The notes: generated by a model from the letters alone, not told the origin. Shown: positions 1 through 12,039, numbered from the stretch's first letter. The stretch: DNA of 64,000 nt from Pyricularia pennisetigena (GCF_004337985.1 NW_021940922.1:775382-839381), one strand, 5' to 3'. Made by a program: numbers and translations.

Positions 1-2
1 TG

Positions 3-1304
3 AGGACATTCTACTCGTACACCCTGCGAGATCCATGCCCCGTCAAGATCTGGGATGCTTTCGATGCTGGAAGCTACAGCTCGGTTCTGGAGATCACGGA
101 TTATTGTGAGAGGCTTCGTCACAGCTGCACCCTCATCATGACAGTCGTTGAAGAGCGTCGTGTAGCTCGAGCGCTGGGAGGGCGACTGGGGAACTTGGAG
201 GATATTTCCTTCCTAGGTCAGTGCAGGAACGAACAGTACCATCCCCTGGTGACAGTCACATATACTAAGACATGAAGAAATCGGGGAGGAAAACAGGCGA
301 CATATACGACCATACAACTCTTTTCACGACTCTCGATGTAGGATCTGTCATGAATCTTGAATCATCTCATGCACCAGCCCCACTAGAACAGCTTGGTGTA
401 GGGCCAGCACCTTCGGTAAGAATTCTAAGGACACTTTCTTTGGTCGCGGAATCTGCAGCAAAGGCCTGGAATTCAACTGACCAATTTCGGCCTTGTTCTA
501 CAGAACACCCGTTCGCACCTTGAATTGCTTGCAGAGCAGTTCCTCCAACTGTGCGATTTCACGCCGTCCAAGGACTACAAGCCAGCAAAACCAGCTATCG
601 TAGCTGAAGAAGACCTGCGGTATCTCTTGGAGATGCTGACTTCGCTCCACGAATCATTCACCAACTTTTTGCATCTCGGCGACACGCCTTCTCATCTGGC
701 CCGTGCAGAAGAGGCATATTACACCATCCTGACGTTGCTGTCTGGGCTGATGTCCATCGCGATAACTACAAGCCGCTCAGAAGACGTTACTCTGACTGCG
801 CCAGAACTGATGTCGGCCATCCTGGCCACCGTTTCGACAATGAAGCAGCTGGCCTTCAGCACATCACTTCCAAAAGGCCGAAAGCACATCCTGCTCCAAG
901 TCAGCAGCCCGCATGCGGCAGCCTTGTTGCGCGAGGCTGCGGTAGCTCTCAAGAACGGCGCATCGTTTGTGCTCTTGCTTCATGAGCAGGCGCTGGCGCG
1001 GGACCGATCGGGTAAAAGCGGTCTGCACAAGGACATCGTGGCACAGATGAAAGAGATAGCCAAGGTTTCGGCAGAGGTCCTGAACCAGACTAGAGATCAC
1101 TTCAAGTTGCTCAAGTCCGAGCTGGGGGAGCCGGGGTGGCTAGATGACGTCGTCAACTTGACGGTGGGAGAGCAGAGCGACGGCCTGGCCGCGGCGGTTC
1201 TAGCTACTGTAGGCGGCCGCGCCAACATGGAGAATTGGGCCGGCAGGATGCTTGACAGTTGGAGGGAGGGTGTCAAAGGATGGACCATGGTAAAGACTGA
1301 CTAG
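3..1304 (+). CDS. C-terminal part of a probable NatB N-acetyltransferase auxiliary subunit (Mdm20/Naa25-like), 5' end outside window
   Basis: Three exons can be joined in frame: up to 216, 297-415 and 504-1304. The first intron has a branch site (tactaagac) and ends in aaaacag; the second is GTAAG...CTACAG. The joined frame stays open to TAG at 1302-1304 and gives about 377 residues of C-terminal sequence. It is mainly helical, without membrane segments or a catalytic motif I can name. The tail, with WLDD, WAGRM and SWREGVKGW segments, is the basis for assigning the Mdm20/Naa25 family, the non-catalytic partner of NatB that anchors the acetyltransferase on ribosomes. This is recognition by overall look rather than by a diagnostic motif, so it could be another helical-repeat protein. 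It is convergent with ILM1, 287 bp away. Confidence 0.55.
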
Positions 1305-1591
1305 CCAGAACAAGCAAGTCATGCAAGGGCCCGTTGAAGAGTGAAGTTTCCAAGGGATATAGTAATTTTGACCACGGGCGAACAAAAGAGAACTACTGTC
1401 CCATGACTGATTATTGTTGGGGGCGACAGTTCCAAAGTACTCCAAGCCCTGAAAGGGAACGGTAAAACAAGGAACAAGAAAAGAAAAGAAAACAACAGAA
1501 GCTAAGGTTTATGCGGCAGATACGGCGATAAAGCGAGTAGGGATATTTAAAGAAGTCGGTCTCTTCCGGCGTGCGTTTAATGTCGCAAATT
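1305..1591. other. Intergenic gap between two convergent genes
   Basis: This gap of 287 bp lies between the stop of the NatB-like gene and the stop of ILM1 and should hold both 3' UTRs. A purine-rich A/G stretch near 1470-1500 is the only visible feature. I see no further gene in it. Confidence 0.6.
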
Positions 1592-2395
1592 CTATTTCTG
1601 CAAAGTGTGGCTGCCCTGGCTACCCCTCCTCCGCATGGCCTTCCTGGTGAGGACCTCCTTGCGCTCCTCACGAAGTGTAACCCAGACCCAGAACCAACAC
1701 ATCAGCTCCAGGAAGGCGAAGGTGAAGAAGACGCGGTTCTTGAGGCCGTCGCCGCCCCACGTCGCGGGCTTGTAGCCGGGGTTGTGCACGTGCGCCGACG
1801 GGTGGGTGAGGATGCCGCGGGGGTTCGCACCGGCGTATATCGGCGACGAGGCCGAGAACGTAAACGTGTAAAAGACGAGGAAGAGAAAGATGGACATTCG
1901 GAGCGGAGCTGTTGTTGGGACGGGGCATCGGATACCCCTAGTTAGCAAAGTGTGAAAAGCTATGGGGAGAAAAAAAAAAAAAAGAAAAGCCAGATAGTCC
2001 AAGATGGCCGGGTCTACTGCGGACGAACCTTGTGTACCCCAGTGGTGAACGAGGCAGATCTCGTCGGGCAGGCTGAGGGTGACGAGATCAGTGATGCCGA
2101 CAAAGGCAAGTATGACTGCCAGGAAGGCCAGAGAGGGCGACTGCGAGTCAAAGGCGCGGGCGAAGGGCTGTGGGATTCGATGTACGAGGGTCCTTGGTCA
2201 GCTAGGTCGAACGGACGTGAGGGCAAGGAAGATATCGACGGGATAGTTAGTACGCACCATGCCCATAGCCTCGCCCAACACCCACACGAGCGCTTGGTCG
2301 GCGACGGTGATGGGGCTTGTGAGGAAAAAGTAGCCCAGAGTGATATGAAATAGGGATAGAGAGGTGATGATTGTCCTGGCTGATATGAGCGCCAT
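1592..2395 (-). CDS. ILM1: Ilm1 family membrane protein (increased loss of mitochondrial DNA 1)
   Basis: Three exons on the minus strand, 2395-2258, 2167-2029 and 1908-1592, join in frame to 197 residues. Introns are GTGCGT...CACAG (branch agctgac) and GTTCGT...CAACAG. The start is the MALISARTI methionine; an upstream in-frame Met exists but the family begins here. The protein has four or so hydrophobic segments: ITSLSLFHITLGYFFL, LAFLAVILAFVGITDLV, MSIFLFLVFYTF and FFTFAFLELMCWFWVWV. It has a short basic tail. This layout is typical of the fungal Ilm1 family, small membrane proteins whose loss in yeast raises loss of mitochondrial DNA; the molecular role is not known. The gene is divergent from the prenyltransferase gene at 3286. 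Confidence 0.85.
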
Positions 2396-3285
2396 ATTTG
2401 CGACGGTTACCGAGGCTCTTTGGTTGGCGCTTTTCCCGGTCGTGATGGTTTTTGCATTGGACGGTTTATTTCTGGTTGTTTCGCATGCTTCGTTCGCCTG
2501 CAAGTTCGGATCGGACAGGAAGAAAAGCTCGATCGCGCGATTGAATACGGGCTGCACGACGAGTAGGGTTAGGAAGACTTTGGAACGGATTGTCGGTCAA
2601 TAAAAAGGTAGGGAAGTAGACACAGCTACCTAGCTGTGAATTGTAAAGGCCAATAGTGGTGGTTGAAGAAACATGTGTATATAAAATAAAGTGAAAGTAA
2701 GCGGCAGGCCAAAATGCTGGAGTCTGACCAAGACAGCTGGAGAAGGGTAGGTGAGTTAATCCGAACTAGCCATCAGATCAAGCTGTCTCATCAGAATGAA
2801 GCAAGTCAACAATTGACTGTCAGTAATAGACTGAACTGCTCCTGCAGATGGGGATGGGTTGACAGTGCATGGATGTACTGTATTAGTTCCACTAAAGATT
2901 CACGAGACGGCAGACGTTGACGCGAGCGGTGCGCCCCACGTCCGAAGTGGGGTTGCAGACGGGATGGATGATTAACGGCGACAGGATGGATTGGTCAACA
3001 AAGTAAACTGTCTTTGGCAGGACCCTTAGCTGACTCAGCTTTTTTTTTTTTTTTTTTTTTCGAATCTTCTTTTTAGAGTCGATTGCCATGGGGCTTGATC
3101 GCATTACGTCACACCTTCAGGAGGTAACGTGGAGTAAACAGCAATAGTGGAACAGCCGCAGGTGGCCCCTGAGCTGAAGTACCTTGGCTTGCTTGGGTAA
3201 AGTATCCTCAATCGCTCGCCCACGACAGCAGAGGCACAAGCAGTGCTCAAGATATTCTCGTCCTCGAGGCGCTCAGACGTCCGAA
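2396..3285. promoter_or_regulatory. Divergent promoter region between ILM1 and the GGTase I beta gene
   Basis: About 890 bp separate the two divergent start codons. A pure T run at about 3040-3060 and the sequence tatataaaataaag at about 2677-2690 are the visible low-complexity or TATA-like pieces. No convincing gene is seen; the short open frames here have no coding features. Confidence 0.5.
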
Positions 3286-4860
3286 ATGTCCGCCCAGGAG
3301 CAGGGCAATGGCAATTTGGATATAGCAAGGCATCTGCGGTACTTTACAAGATGCATGCGAACCCTGCTGCCCCAACAGTACACGAGCAATGACAGCACCC
3401 GCATGGCCCTCGGCTTCTTCATCATATCCGGCATCGATCTACTGACCCAAAGATCCTCCTCTGCCGATTCCGCACAGAAAAAGAGCACTTCCCACATTTC
3501 CGCTACAGACCGATTGAACTTTCGCGAATGGGTGTTGTCGTGTCAGCACCCCGCCGGCGGCTTTGCTGGCTCGACCACGCACACGCTACCTCCGCACCAG
3601 TATGACGGCTGGGACTTTGGATCCCGGCGCACGAAGCCCGGAAACTCTAGCTGCTCCAACATAGCAGCTACCGCCTTCGCGCTTCTCCTTCTTGCCATCC
3701 TGGCCGACGACGCCTCGGGAGAAACAGTCTTCTACGGCGTCGACCGCGTCGCCACACTCCGCTGGCTGAAGAAGCTGCAGCGCCCCGACGGCAGTTTTGG
3801 GGAAGTGCTTGTCGAGATTCCAGACGTCGACTCACACGATGGAAACGATAAAGGACCCGGCTCGGTGATCGAGAATATTGCAGGTGGACGAGACATGCGA
3901 TACTGCTACCTGGCTGCCATAATACGCTGGATACTGCGCGGTGATGTGCAGCCCGAAGACCCCGGATGGGTCGAGGATATCGATGTCGAGGCTCTTGTGC
4001 GTCACATCCGTGCGGGCCAGACCTTTGACGGCGGCGTAGCAGAGAGCTCCATGCACGAGAGTCATGCCGGATACGCATACTGCGCCGTCAGCGCACTTTC
4101 GCTCCTCGGCAGACCTGTCGAAGGCGACACAAAGGACCCGCAAACGGGGCCTCCCGAGTCCTCTATAGACATACCGTACATTCTCCACTTCCTTGCATCT
4201 CGACAGTTTGAATACAAAGATGCGCCCAACGACGAAGATGAGGACGAGGAGAATTTCATCCAACCAGACTCGCTCTCCCGCTTGTCTCTCACTGACGAAC
4301 ACCCACCCTTTGTTGGTTTCAACGGACGAGTCAACAAAGTCGCTGACACATGCTACTGTTGGTGGGTGTGCGGAACTGCAGACATCCTCAGGCAAATGCA
4401 CGGCTCCAAGGGCGTTGACGTATCCATGGCCGAGGAGTCGGCGCGCCGATTTTTGATGGAGAAGACTCAACATATGATTGGTGGTTTCAGTAAGCACCCA
4501 GGAGGCCCTCCAGACGTTTATCATGCCTACTTTGGACTCAGTGCCCTGGCCGTGCTCGGCGAGCCAGGTCTGAAGTCTTTTGATGTTGGTCTTTGCGTCA
4601 GCAAGGACAGTATTGCAAAAATAGAGCTTGGCCGGCGGGGTCTTTTTAGGAGAAAGTATACGGCTGCCGATGCATCCAATCTACAAACCCACACAACCAC
4701 GAACGGCGCGCCACAGCTGTCTAGAAGGGATCTCCTAAGCATGGGTGAAAACATAGCCGGATGCAGTGTGAGCGATTTGAAACAAGGGCACACATCGGAA
4801 GCACCGGCTCTGCTTGAGCAGATAGTGCAACAGGCAGGAAATAGTCTCAAGGTATCTTGA
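3286..4860 (+). CDS. CDC43: Geranylgeranyltransferase type I beta subunit
   Basis: A single uninterrupted frame of 524 residues. The first ATG is at 3286, since upstream in-frame codons contain no ATG. It contains the repeated helical prenyltransferase-barrel motifs, for example SCQHPAGGFAGS, KLQRPDGSFGE, AGQTFDGGVAES and GFNGRVNKVADTCYCWW. The zinc ligands of the family are visible as Asp354 and Cys356 (VADTC) and His413 (VYHAYFGL). The usual partner is the Ram2-type alpha subunit; together they attach geranylgeranyl groups to CaaX proteins such as Rho and Cdc42 GTPases. The GFNGRVNK region and overall pattern favour the GGTase I beta subunit over farnesyltransferase or Rab GGTase beta. An acidic insert (residues about 310-325) is fungal-like. 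It is followed by a convergent kinase gene. Confidence 0.92.
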   Translation: MSAQEQGNGNLDIARHLRYFTRCMRTLLPQQYTSNDSTRMALGFFIISGIDLLTQRSSSADSAQKKSTSHISATDRLNFREWVLSCQHPAGGFAGSTTHTLPPHQYDGWDFGSRRTKPGNSSCSNIAATAFALLLLAILADDASGETVFYGVDRVATLRWLKKLQRPDGSFGEVLVEIPDVDSHDGNDKGPGSVIENIAGGRDMRYCYLAAIIRWILRGDVQPEDPGWVEDIDVEALVRHIRAGQTFDGGVAESSMHESHAGYAYCAVSALSLLGRPVEGDTKDPQTGPPESSIDIPYILHFLASRQFEYKDAPNDEDEDEENFIQPDSLSRLSLTDEHPPFVGFNGRVNKVADTCYCWWVCGTADILRQMHGSKGVDVSMAEESARRFLMEKTQHMIGGFSKHPGGPPDVYHAYFGLSALAVLGEPGLKSFDVGLCVSKDSIAKIELGRRGLFRRKYTAADASNLQTHTTTNGAPQLSRRDLLSMGENIAGCSVSDLKQGHTSEAPALLEQIVQQAGNSLKVS

Positions 4861-5206
4861 AAGACATAAGAGAAAATTGACGGTCAAACTTGCATACATA
4901 GGTGACTCAAGTTGCCGTGAACAGGTTATTTCACTGAAATATTTGACCAGAAAATGGCGGCTATCTAAAGCAGCCAGGAGGAGGTAGAGTCCGATTTTAT
5001 GAGAATATCAAAGACGCTCACCAGGGGATATCCATAAAGCAAAGTTTGTGCGGAGTATACACGCGGGCCGGAGTCTATAGCCAGCAAAAATGAGAAGAAC
5101 AAAAAGGTGGAAAAAAAAAAAGAAAAAAAAAAAGAAAAGAAGGCAAACAAAAAGAAGGGCGCTATGCACAGATTAAAAACACCCGTAGTCGTTACATTCG
5201 TAAACA
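4861..5206. other. 3' intergenic gap between convergent genes
   Basis: These 346 bp lie between the stops of the GGTase I beta gene and the kinase gene. An A-rich stretch at 5111-5135 and AT-rich flanks suit 3' UTRs. No gene is seen. Confidence 0.6.
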
Positions 5207-8188
5207 TCAGCGAAGATCCCTTCGCTCGCCATCGCCCAGAGTTGGCTCACTGAGAGTGATTGGACTGATGGGCTGCGTTACCATCGGATCCGACCCTTCC
5301 TTGCTCTGATTATCCACGGCCTCCTCGGTGCCGCTATTTCCCTTATCGTCGGGCTTTTCACCCGCCTCATCTTCCTCGAAAATCTCCTCGACCCGCTCAC
5401 CCGGCCGACGGATAACAGGCGTAAAAGACTCGACCTCTTCGATATCGTCATTCCCCGGCGCAAAGTCCTCCTCGTTCTCCTCCTGGATTGTGATCTCGCC
5501 ACTTCTTCGTCCCAGTCCGCTGGCACTGGCTGACCGAGAGTGCGACCCGGCACTTGAACTTCTTGTACCGCTGCCGTTGCTGCCACCGAAGGCGAGCATT
5601 GGTCCTTTGAAGATGTTACGCTTCCTCTTTGCAAACGTCACGGACGACCCTATTCCAAAGGGGTTCGGGGATCCCGGCGCCTGCATCGATGAACCGCCCG
5701 ACATGGCGTCATTAGGGCCTCCTCGGACGAGCCGGATGTTGCTTGGAAAGCCAGACATTGTCGGTGTCGCCGGGAGGACTTTGACTGAGTGGTGAGGCGA
5801 GCGCGTCGCGTGCATTGTGGCCTTGGACATGTTGGTAGACACAGATCCGTTGGAGCTGGTTGAGCTAGCTTTGGAGTGAGAGTGATGGTGGTGATGCATA
5901 GAACGGACAGATGATACAGATGAAGAGGTGGACTTGCGCCCGCGGAGTCCCGCCGTGCCTGCCGAGGACCTTCTAAGTGCCGAGCGAGGCGTGAGTGGTG
6001 ATGGGGACAGCGACTGTCTCTTATAAGCCGCAGACCCGCTCCCGCCGCTAACCACCCTTTGATGCGGGTGGCTGTTGGTTGGAGCAGTAAGAATTGGAGG
6101 CACAGTAGTGCCCGATGTTGTACCGCCCGTCGGTGATGCCAGCGCCCCAGAAGCGGTAGTTTTAGAAGCGAAACCGTTGGCAACCACGCCCTTGGGAAGC
6201 CCAGAGACGTTGGTTTGTGAGGATGAGTTGGCCATCGTCGAGTGCTTGCTGGTTTGTGGTCTAGGACTGGCATCCTTGGACTTGGCTTCCTTGTTGCCAG
6301 ACTTACCAACCCTTTCTAGCAAATTCGGTGTAGAATGACTTCCCCTCCGGCCCGAATGCCTGTTGCGTCTCGTGTTCTCAATGATCCAGTGGGTCCAGTT
6401 CCTCCAGTGTGCCACGATTACTTGAGAAGGCTTCTTCCTCACCTTCTGCTGCGATCCCTCGTGGCCTTGCGAGCCTTCTTCACCAACCCCAACTGATCCA
6501 CCGCTGCTGCCTCCAAAGGCATCGCTGGTCGTCACCAAGTGGAGTGTCGACCCTCTGGACCGCGCGCTTCGCAGGACGCCCTCCTTGGGCGGAGGAATCG
6601 GCCGTCTGTGGCGTGAGGAACTTGCCGACCTAATGGAATCCTTGTCGATTGGCGGTGGAGGTATTTCGCCGTCGGGACTCAGACCCCCATTCACATTGTT
6701 TACGTCCTTCAGTCCGGGAAAGTCTGGGATCCGGAGATCCGGATAGTGTGCACTTCTGCGTTCTGTCCTCCCCCTGGTCCTCGGCGGGGGTGGGTCACCA
6801 AGCTTGACGAACTGACTGCTAGAGCCCGTCCATTCTTCCCCGACAGTAGCCAGACGCTCAAGTCTGCTGGAGGTGGTTGACAAGCGGCGTGATATACGGT
6901 TTTCCTCCTTCTCCTTGCGCTTCCTTTCTCTTCGTAACAACTTCCTTTGCTCCTTTTCCGTAAGCAGTGTCCACCATCCGGCGAGCGAGTCACATCTCTG
7001 GGAAAGAACCGACTCGATGACAGCATCCATATTGACACCAGCGCTGCGCATGCGCTGTAAGACATCTTTATCCAGAGCTGTCGAAAAAGGAGCTGGCTGC
7101 TGCGCCTGAAGGATCGTCAGTTGGTTGGGTGCATGATCGGCGAGGAAAGGATGATTTAGGATTTCGCCAAGCTCTGGGCGGCGCAGAGGCCGTTTGGAGA
7201 GCAGAGCTTGGAGGAGTGATAGCGCATCTGGAGGAATATGGTCGGGATATTTCGGCTCTTCCGATAGAATACGACGGCGTGTGTCGTCATCGTCGTCTTC
7301 ATCAAACGGGAGCTCTCCGCACAAAAGAGCATACAGAATAACGCCAAGGCTCCAAACATCAACCTTCTCACCCGCGTACTTTTCTCCCTTCAACATCTCG
7401 GGCGCAGAATAGCATATAGTCCCGCAAAAGGTCTGCAAATGGTTCGATTTGCCCTCGTACTCTCTAGTGAAGCCAAAATCAACCAGCTTGACATTCTCGT
7501 GTTTGTCCAGAAGGATATTCTCGAGCTTCAGGTCGCGATGGACACAAGATTGCATGTGAACATATGTAACGGCACCGACGAGTTGGGTGAAAGTTTTCTG
7601 GACCTTTGTAACCGGCAGCTTCCCATGCTTGAGTAGATAGTTGTAAAGTTCGTCGCCGGGGCAGTATTCGAGAACCAGCCAGACCATTGTTTCGGTAACA
7701 ATAACCTCGTATAACCGCGCAATGTGCGGGTGCACAAATTGCCGGTGGTGGTGTATCTCACGAGCGAGATTGGAATCATCCTTCTTGGCAGACTTGAGGA
7801 CAACCTGTTTCCATGCGATCCAAACCATGTTAACCGATGCACTATTTCGATTGACTGGGGTTGAGAGTAGCGGGAGAAACACGGACCTTGGACCCGTTGA
7901 TGAGCTTGTGCGAGGCAAGGTAGACCTTTCCGAAGGAGCCTTTGCCAATCAGCCGACCAAGTGCGTAGTTTCCCACGGTTTTGAGTTCCTTATTAGAGAA
8001 TTCACTGAAAAAAGGCGTAAATTAGTGAATAGCCCGTAAGTGGTCCACGGCAAGCAAGGAGCAAAGCAGCTCGAGCGCGTGCCGTAGGTGGTTGAATGAG
8101 AAGCTTACTCGAGAAGTGCCTGGTAAGAGTTGGCAAGCTGGAGACATGGCATCAAGGTGTTAGCGGCGGCAGGCAATTGACGTGTCAT
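5207..8188 (-). CDS. CAMK-type serine/threonine protein kinase (CAMKL/Kin4-like) with long disordered C-terminus
   Basis: Three minus-strand exons, 8188-8109, 8004-7887 and 7804-5207, join in frame to 931 residues. Intron 1 is GTAAGC...TTCAG and intron 2 GTCCGT...AACAG, 82 bp. The kinase domain covers about residues 40-287: glycine loop GKGSFGKV (47-54), Lys70 in VVLK, HRDLKLEN (155-162), DFG (175-177) and APE (200-202). The rest, about 640 residues, is serine-, proline- and glycine-rich with a His run (HHHHH) and acidic patches, and ends RRDLR. HRDLKLEN and the activation segment place it in the CAMK/CAMKL group; Kin4 is the best guess but the exact subfamily is not settled. The start MTRQLP is the first ATG in the joined frame. 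Confidence 0.88.
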
Positions 8189-9186
8189 TCCAGCCGGAAG
8201 GGCCGTGTGACGCACCTTTGCCTTCCTTCCCGGGTCGGGCTTTGCCCTGGCCGACTGCATTACTCCGTCTCGCTGGAGCTCCTGGGCAGTACAATGCCCT
8301 CAGGCCCAGGTCCACTCTCAAACGACGGAGTTGTTACTTGATTGAGAGCGTGTGACGTCGGAAGTAAACGTTTCGAGTGTTTTTTTGCCGGCAGCAGATG
8401 TGATGGCTCGGCCAAGGTACTGGCGGAAACGGCGTGACTCTTCGACTTAGGCATGTAGCTCGACGTGTTTTGTATCGTCTCGAGGTAGACGGAGGACGGT
8501 CGCAGGGTGACAAGACTGGCCCGGCTCTAGCCCTTATTGTGACTTATGATGTCTGCTGGGAGCATATGATGGACAGCGTGACAATTGGGCTGTTGGCGAG
8601 ACGGTATGAATGGCCTCCGTCGCGACACTCGCCGGGCGAATCGTGGCGTCCAATAGCGTATCGGTCCTGGCTTTGCGGCGGCGGGAACGGGGCTCAACGT
8701 GACGACTGGGTTGACAACTTGGGCTGAATTGAAATCGCTCGCATCGCCTGCTTTGGGTAGAGCAGATGTTGTTTATAACAAACCTCCACAGCAAGTGGTT
8801 TGGTATTTTTCGTTCCTGCCTTGGTATGGAAGTTGAGGGTGCGTGCGCAAAGTCGCAGGGCGGAAGGTCGAACGGCATTTGATGCAATGGAGATGAATCC
8901 GTTAATTGGGATGCTCCGCATGTGGGTCCTGAACTCCTGTCACTTGGGTTACGTAATGCCGATGTTCATGTCTCACCTAATCACCCCGGGCAAGTAGAGA
9001 ACACCCCCAGGTACTTCTTTCACCAACAGCAGCCAACAAATCCCATCTTGGCCATGTGTTGTGGTATAACAATCTTAACCGCCCCCCCCCNNCAAACTGG
9101 GTCTGCTGAGAAACACCCCAAAATACATACTTTATTAAAAATAAACATAAAAATAAAAAGACGTACAGACCTAACAATTTTCTGAC
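8189..9186. promoter_or_regulatory. Divergent promoter region between the kinase and M20 peptidase genes, with a short assembly gap
   Basis: About 1 kb lies between the two divergent starts. It holds a C run followed by two N bases at 9091-9092, which marks a sequencing or assembly gap of uncertain length about 95 bp before the peptidase ATG. The AT-rich stretch 9120-9180 probably contains the peptidase 5' UTR. The open frames here look like chance. Confidence 0.5.
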
Positions 9187-10558
9187 ATGGATACAACGTT
9201 ACTCCTTTTCCTAATGTGGTCGCTTCTATTGTTCCAAGCGAAAAGCTTACAACAAATCGGGAATCCGACGCAAGATTCGTCCGGCCCAACATTATTAAAT
9301 CATGATCTCAAGCTAGATAGTCAGCAGCCTCTCAACATCCAATCGGACATTCCTCCTTATCGCTCACGGCTTCTCGATTTGCATCGCTCTCTTGTTGAGA
9401 TATCATCCACAACGGGACACGAAGCTGAAGTAGGGACTTTCCTCTCTCACTACCTGCAAAGTCGCGGGTTCGATGTAAAACAGCAAAACCTCTCCATGGT
9501 GGAGGACGCCCAGGCCCACAGTCACAAGCCCAGGCGCTTCAATATCCTCGCTCGTCCGTCCACAACTCACAGTAGCACAACCTGGAACCCTCGTCTGCTC
9601 ATAACCTCGCATATTGATGTGGTGCCACCCTACATTCCTTATTCCATCGATGCCGACCCATCAGACGTTACGGAGGAGACGATAATTCGCGGACGCGGCA
9701 GTGCGGATGCTAAGGGCAGTGTGGCATCACAGATCATCGCCGTGGAAGAACTTGTCCACAGAAAGCTCATTCGTCCGGAGGATGTGATGCTTTTGTACGT
9801 CGTCGGTGAGGAAGTGGATGGCGCAGGGATGAAGCGTTTTTCCGACTTTTTGGAGGACCCAGGCAAACCATTTCATGGATTCGAGTCGGTCATCTTCGGA
9901 GAACCCACAGAAAACAAACTTGCATGTGGCCACAAGGGCATTATAGCCTGTACCATCACCGCCAGCGGCAAAGCAGGGCACTCTGGCTACCCTTGGTTGG
10001 GCGAAAGTGCCAATGAGATACTGATGCGAGCTTTGGTGAGAATACTTGATACCGACCTTGGGAGCAGCGACAAGTTTGGCAACACTACTATCAACGTGGG
10101 TACCCTCGCTGGCGGTATTGCATTCAACGTGATTCCAGAATTTGCCCAGTCCAACATCTCAGCGCGCGTAGCAATTGGCCCAGAAGATTCAGGCCATGTT
10201 GTTGTTCGCAATAAAATCGAGACAATACTGGCAGAAGAAAACGCAGACCATCTCAGTATCGAATGTGGGCTCGGGTACGGCGTCGCAACTTGCGACTGCA
10301 GCATCGAAGGCAAGTTTCCCTGTTTAATCCAAGCCAAATTACCAGTATTGATAGTGTTTCATTATTGTAGGTTTTCAGACGACTATAGTTAACTATGGCA
10401 CAGATATCCCAAACCTTAAGGGTAACCACACGAGATATCTGTATGGGCCAGGTAGCATTTTGGTCGCACACTCCGACGATGAAGAACTTACCGTGGGTGA
10501 CCTTGAAAGTGCTGTCAAGGCATATCAGAAGATCATTTTACACGATTTGAGTACTTGA
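9187..10558 (+). CDS. Secreted M20 family metallopeptidase (Zn-dependent carboxypeptidase/deacetylase-like)
   Basis: Two exons, 9187-10309 and 10371-10558, join to 436 residues. The intron has a GC donor (G|GCAAGT) and a TTGTAG acceptor; a nearby GT donor would lead straight to a stop. An N-terminal hydrophobic segment (about residues 4-18) acts as a signal peptide, so the enzyme is probably secreted or vacuolar. M20 metal-site residues are visible: His142 and Asp144 (SHIDVVPP), Asp174 (GRGSADAKGS), catalytic Glu208 and Glu209 (VVGEEVDG), Glu239 (FGEPTEN), and a late His in LVAHSDDEE. The dimerisation segment with KAGHSGYP lies between. Substrate is not predictable from sequence; peptides or N-acyl amino acids are usual for the family. 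The stop is 161 bp from the convergent MRI1 stop. Confidence 0.88.
10310..10370 (+). other. GC-AG intron in the M20 peptidase gene
   Basis: The donor reads GAAG|GCAAGT and the acceptor ATTGTAG|GTTTTC. Joining these restores the frame into the C-terminal M20 segment. GC-AG introns are a known minor class; the remainder of this donor (GCAAGT) matches the strong U1 pairing such introns usually have. Confidence 0.75.
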
Positions 10559-10719
10559 GGAACAAAAAAAAAAGAAGTTGGAATCAGGAAATTCTCAGCA
10601 ACATGTTGCCCATTTTCCCAAATCCTTGCGTACAATTGATCCCATGAAATCATGAATCCATGTACCCATAATCCCAAAATATATATACACTGTACCAATC
10701 CCTACGCCGAATTTGACCC

Positions 10720-12039
10720 TCATTCTCTCATAACCTTTGCCCAAGTTTCCGCCATAACTTGGCTAAAATCGAACTTGCCATCCTGTTTCACTACCACTCC
10801 TTTCTCTGTCACAATCGCGTCGATCAAGTCGTGAGGAGTGACGTCGAATGCAGGATTCCAGACATCTATCTGCTGGTCCGCCGTCGCAACCCTTAAAGTC
10901 TTGGAAGGATCGACTTTGCCGTCTTGGTCGACAAGAGCACCAGAGATTTGCGTCAACTCTTCCTTTCTTCTTTCCTCAATCTTGATGCCCGCGCCCGTCG
11001 TCGTTTCGAGGTCTATGCTGGTTGTAGGCGCTGCCACAACAAACTTAATCCCATGGTGACGAGCCAGGACGGCAAGCCCGTAGGTGCCCACCTTGTTAGC
11101 AGTGTCGCCGTTGCGCACTACACGGTCCGCACCGACGATGACAGCCCCGATGTTGAACTCTTCTTTCTTCAGCGCGAAAAGGGCTGCGGCCATGGAATCG
11201 GTGACCAGTGTGCTGGGGATGCCCTCATACACGAGCTCAAACGCAGTCAACCTGCTGCCCTGATTATAAGGCCGGGTCTCAGTGCAAAACGCATGGTGAA
11301 GCGTCTTCCTCTCCTGGAGGGAGCGAATGATACCCAGGGCGGTGCCATGGCCAGACGTCGCCAAGGAGCCGGTGTTGCAGTGTGTCAACACAGAGACTTT
11401 GCGGTCGGAGGTTACATCCAACTGAGACTCGAGCCATGCGGCACCAAATGATCCAATAGAGATGTTGCTTTGGAGATCTTTGGCGAGTATGTTCTCAGCG
11501 GCCTGAACATACGCGGCAAGGATGTTCTCATTTGCTTTGGTGGCTGCCAAGTCTACTTGGCGGATGGAGTTTTTGAGCAGCGTGATTGCGTTGCTCAAGT
11601 CCACAGCTGTAGGACGGCTGCCTTTGAGATAATCGAGTTTTGCGTCGATGAAGGCGATGAACTCATTAGGGGTTCGGTTGGCTTGCAGAGGTTTAGTCAC
11701 TTGGGTTTGCGCAACAAATTGGAACATCAGGTGGCTTACTTGAAGAATTCGCAAGCTGCAGCTCAACAGCAAGAGCCAAGGCGGCCACGATGGCTATGGC
11801 TGGGGCTCCTATTACAGAAGTAAGTTTAACCGTGAACTAAGCCAAATGCATACTACCTGCAGAATATAACCAAGACGAGTTATATTACCTCGAACTCTCA
11901 TAGACTTTATGCAGTCAAACGCCTCCTCGCTTGTCGAAATGTCGTCATAGTGGTTTTCGTGGGGAAGCCGAAGCTGGTCAAGGACCTCAAGCTTCGGTGT
12001 TGCTCCGCCCGAGTATCGGATTGCTTGCAAACTGGTCAT
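10720..12039 (-). CDS. MRI1: Methylthioribose-1-phosphate isomerase
   Basis: Three minus-strand exons: 12039-11889, 11808-11740 and 11681-10720, giving about 393 residues. Intron 1 is GTAATA...AATAG. Intron 2 starts GTAAGC; its acceptor is either before 11681 (58 bp intron with a gactaaac branch site, preferred) or before 11699, which would add six residues. The protein is an aIF2B/MtnA family isomerase of the methionine salvage pathway, converting methylthioribose-1-phosphate to methylthioribulose-1-phosphate. Family signatures are [16 protein letters not shown] across the first junction, the catalytic-Cys segment [10 protein letters not shown], the [10 protein letters not shown] segment with the catalytic Asp, and the C-terminal [19 protein letters not shown]. 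The start is [12 protein letters not shown]. It shares a promoter region with TRS130. Confidence 0.93.

Noticed and set aside
1571..1945. Plus-strand open frame opposite ILM1 exon 3
   Set aside because: It is the mirror of a well-supported minus-strand exon with membrane segments and consistent splicing.
3668..4524. Long minus-strand frames opposite the GGTase beta gene
   Set aside because: They shadow a gene with clear zinc-site motifs; no motif of their own.
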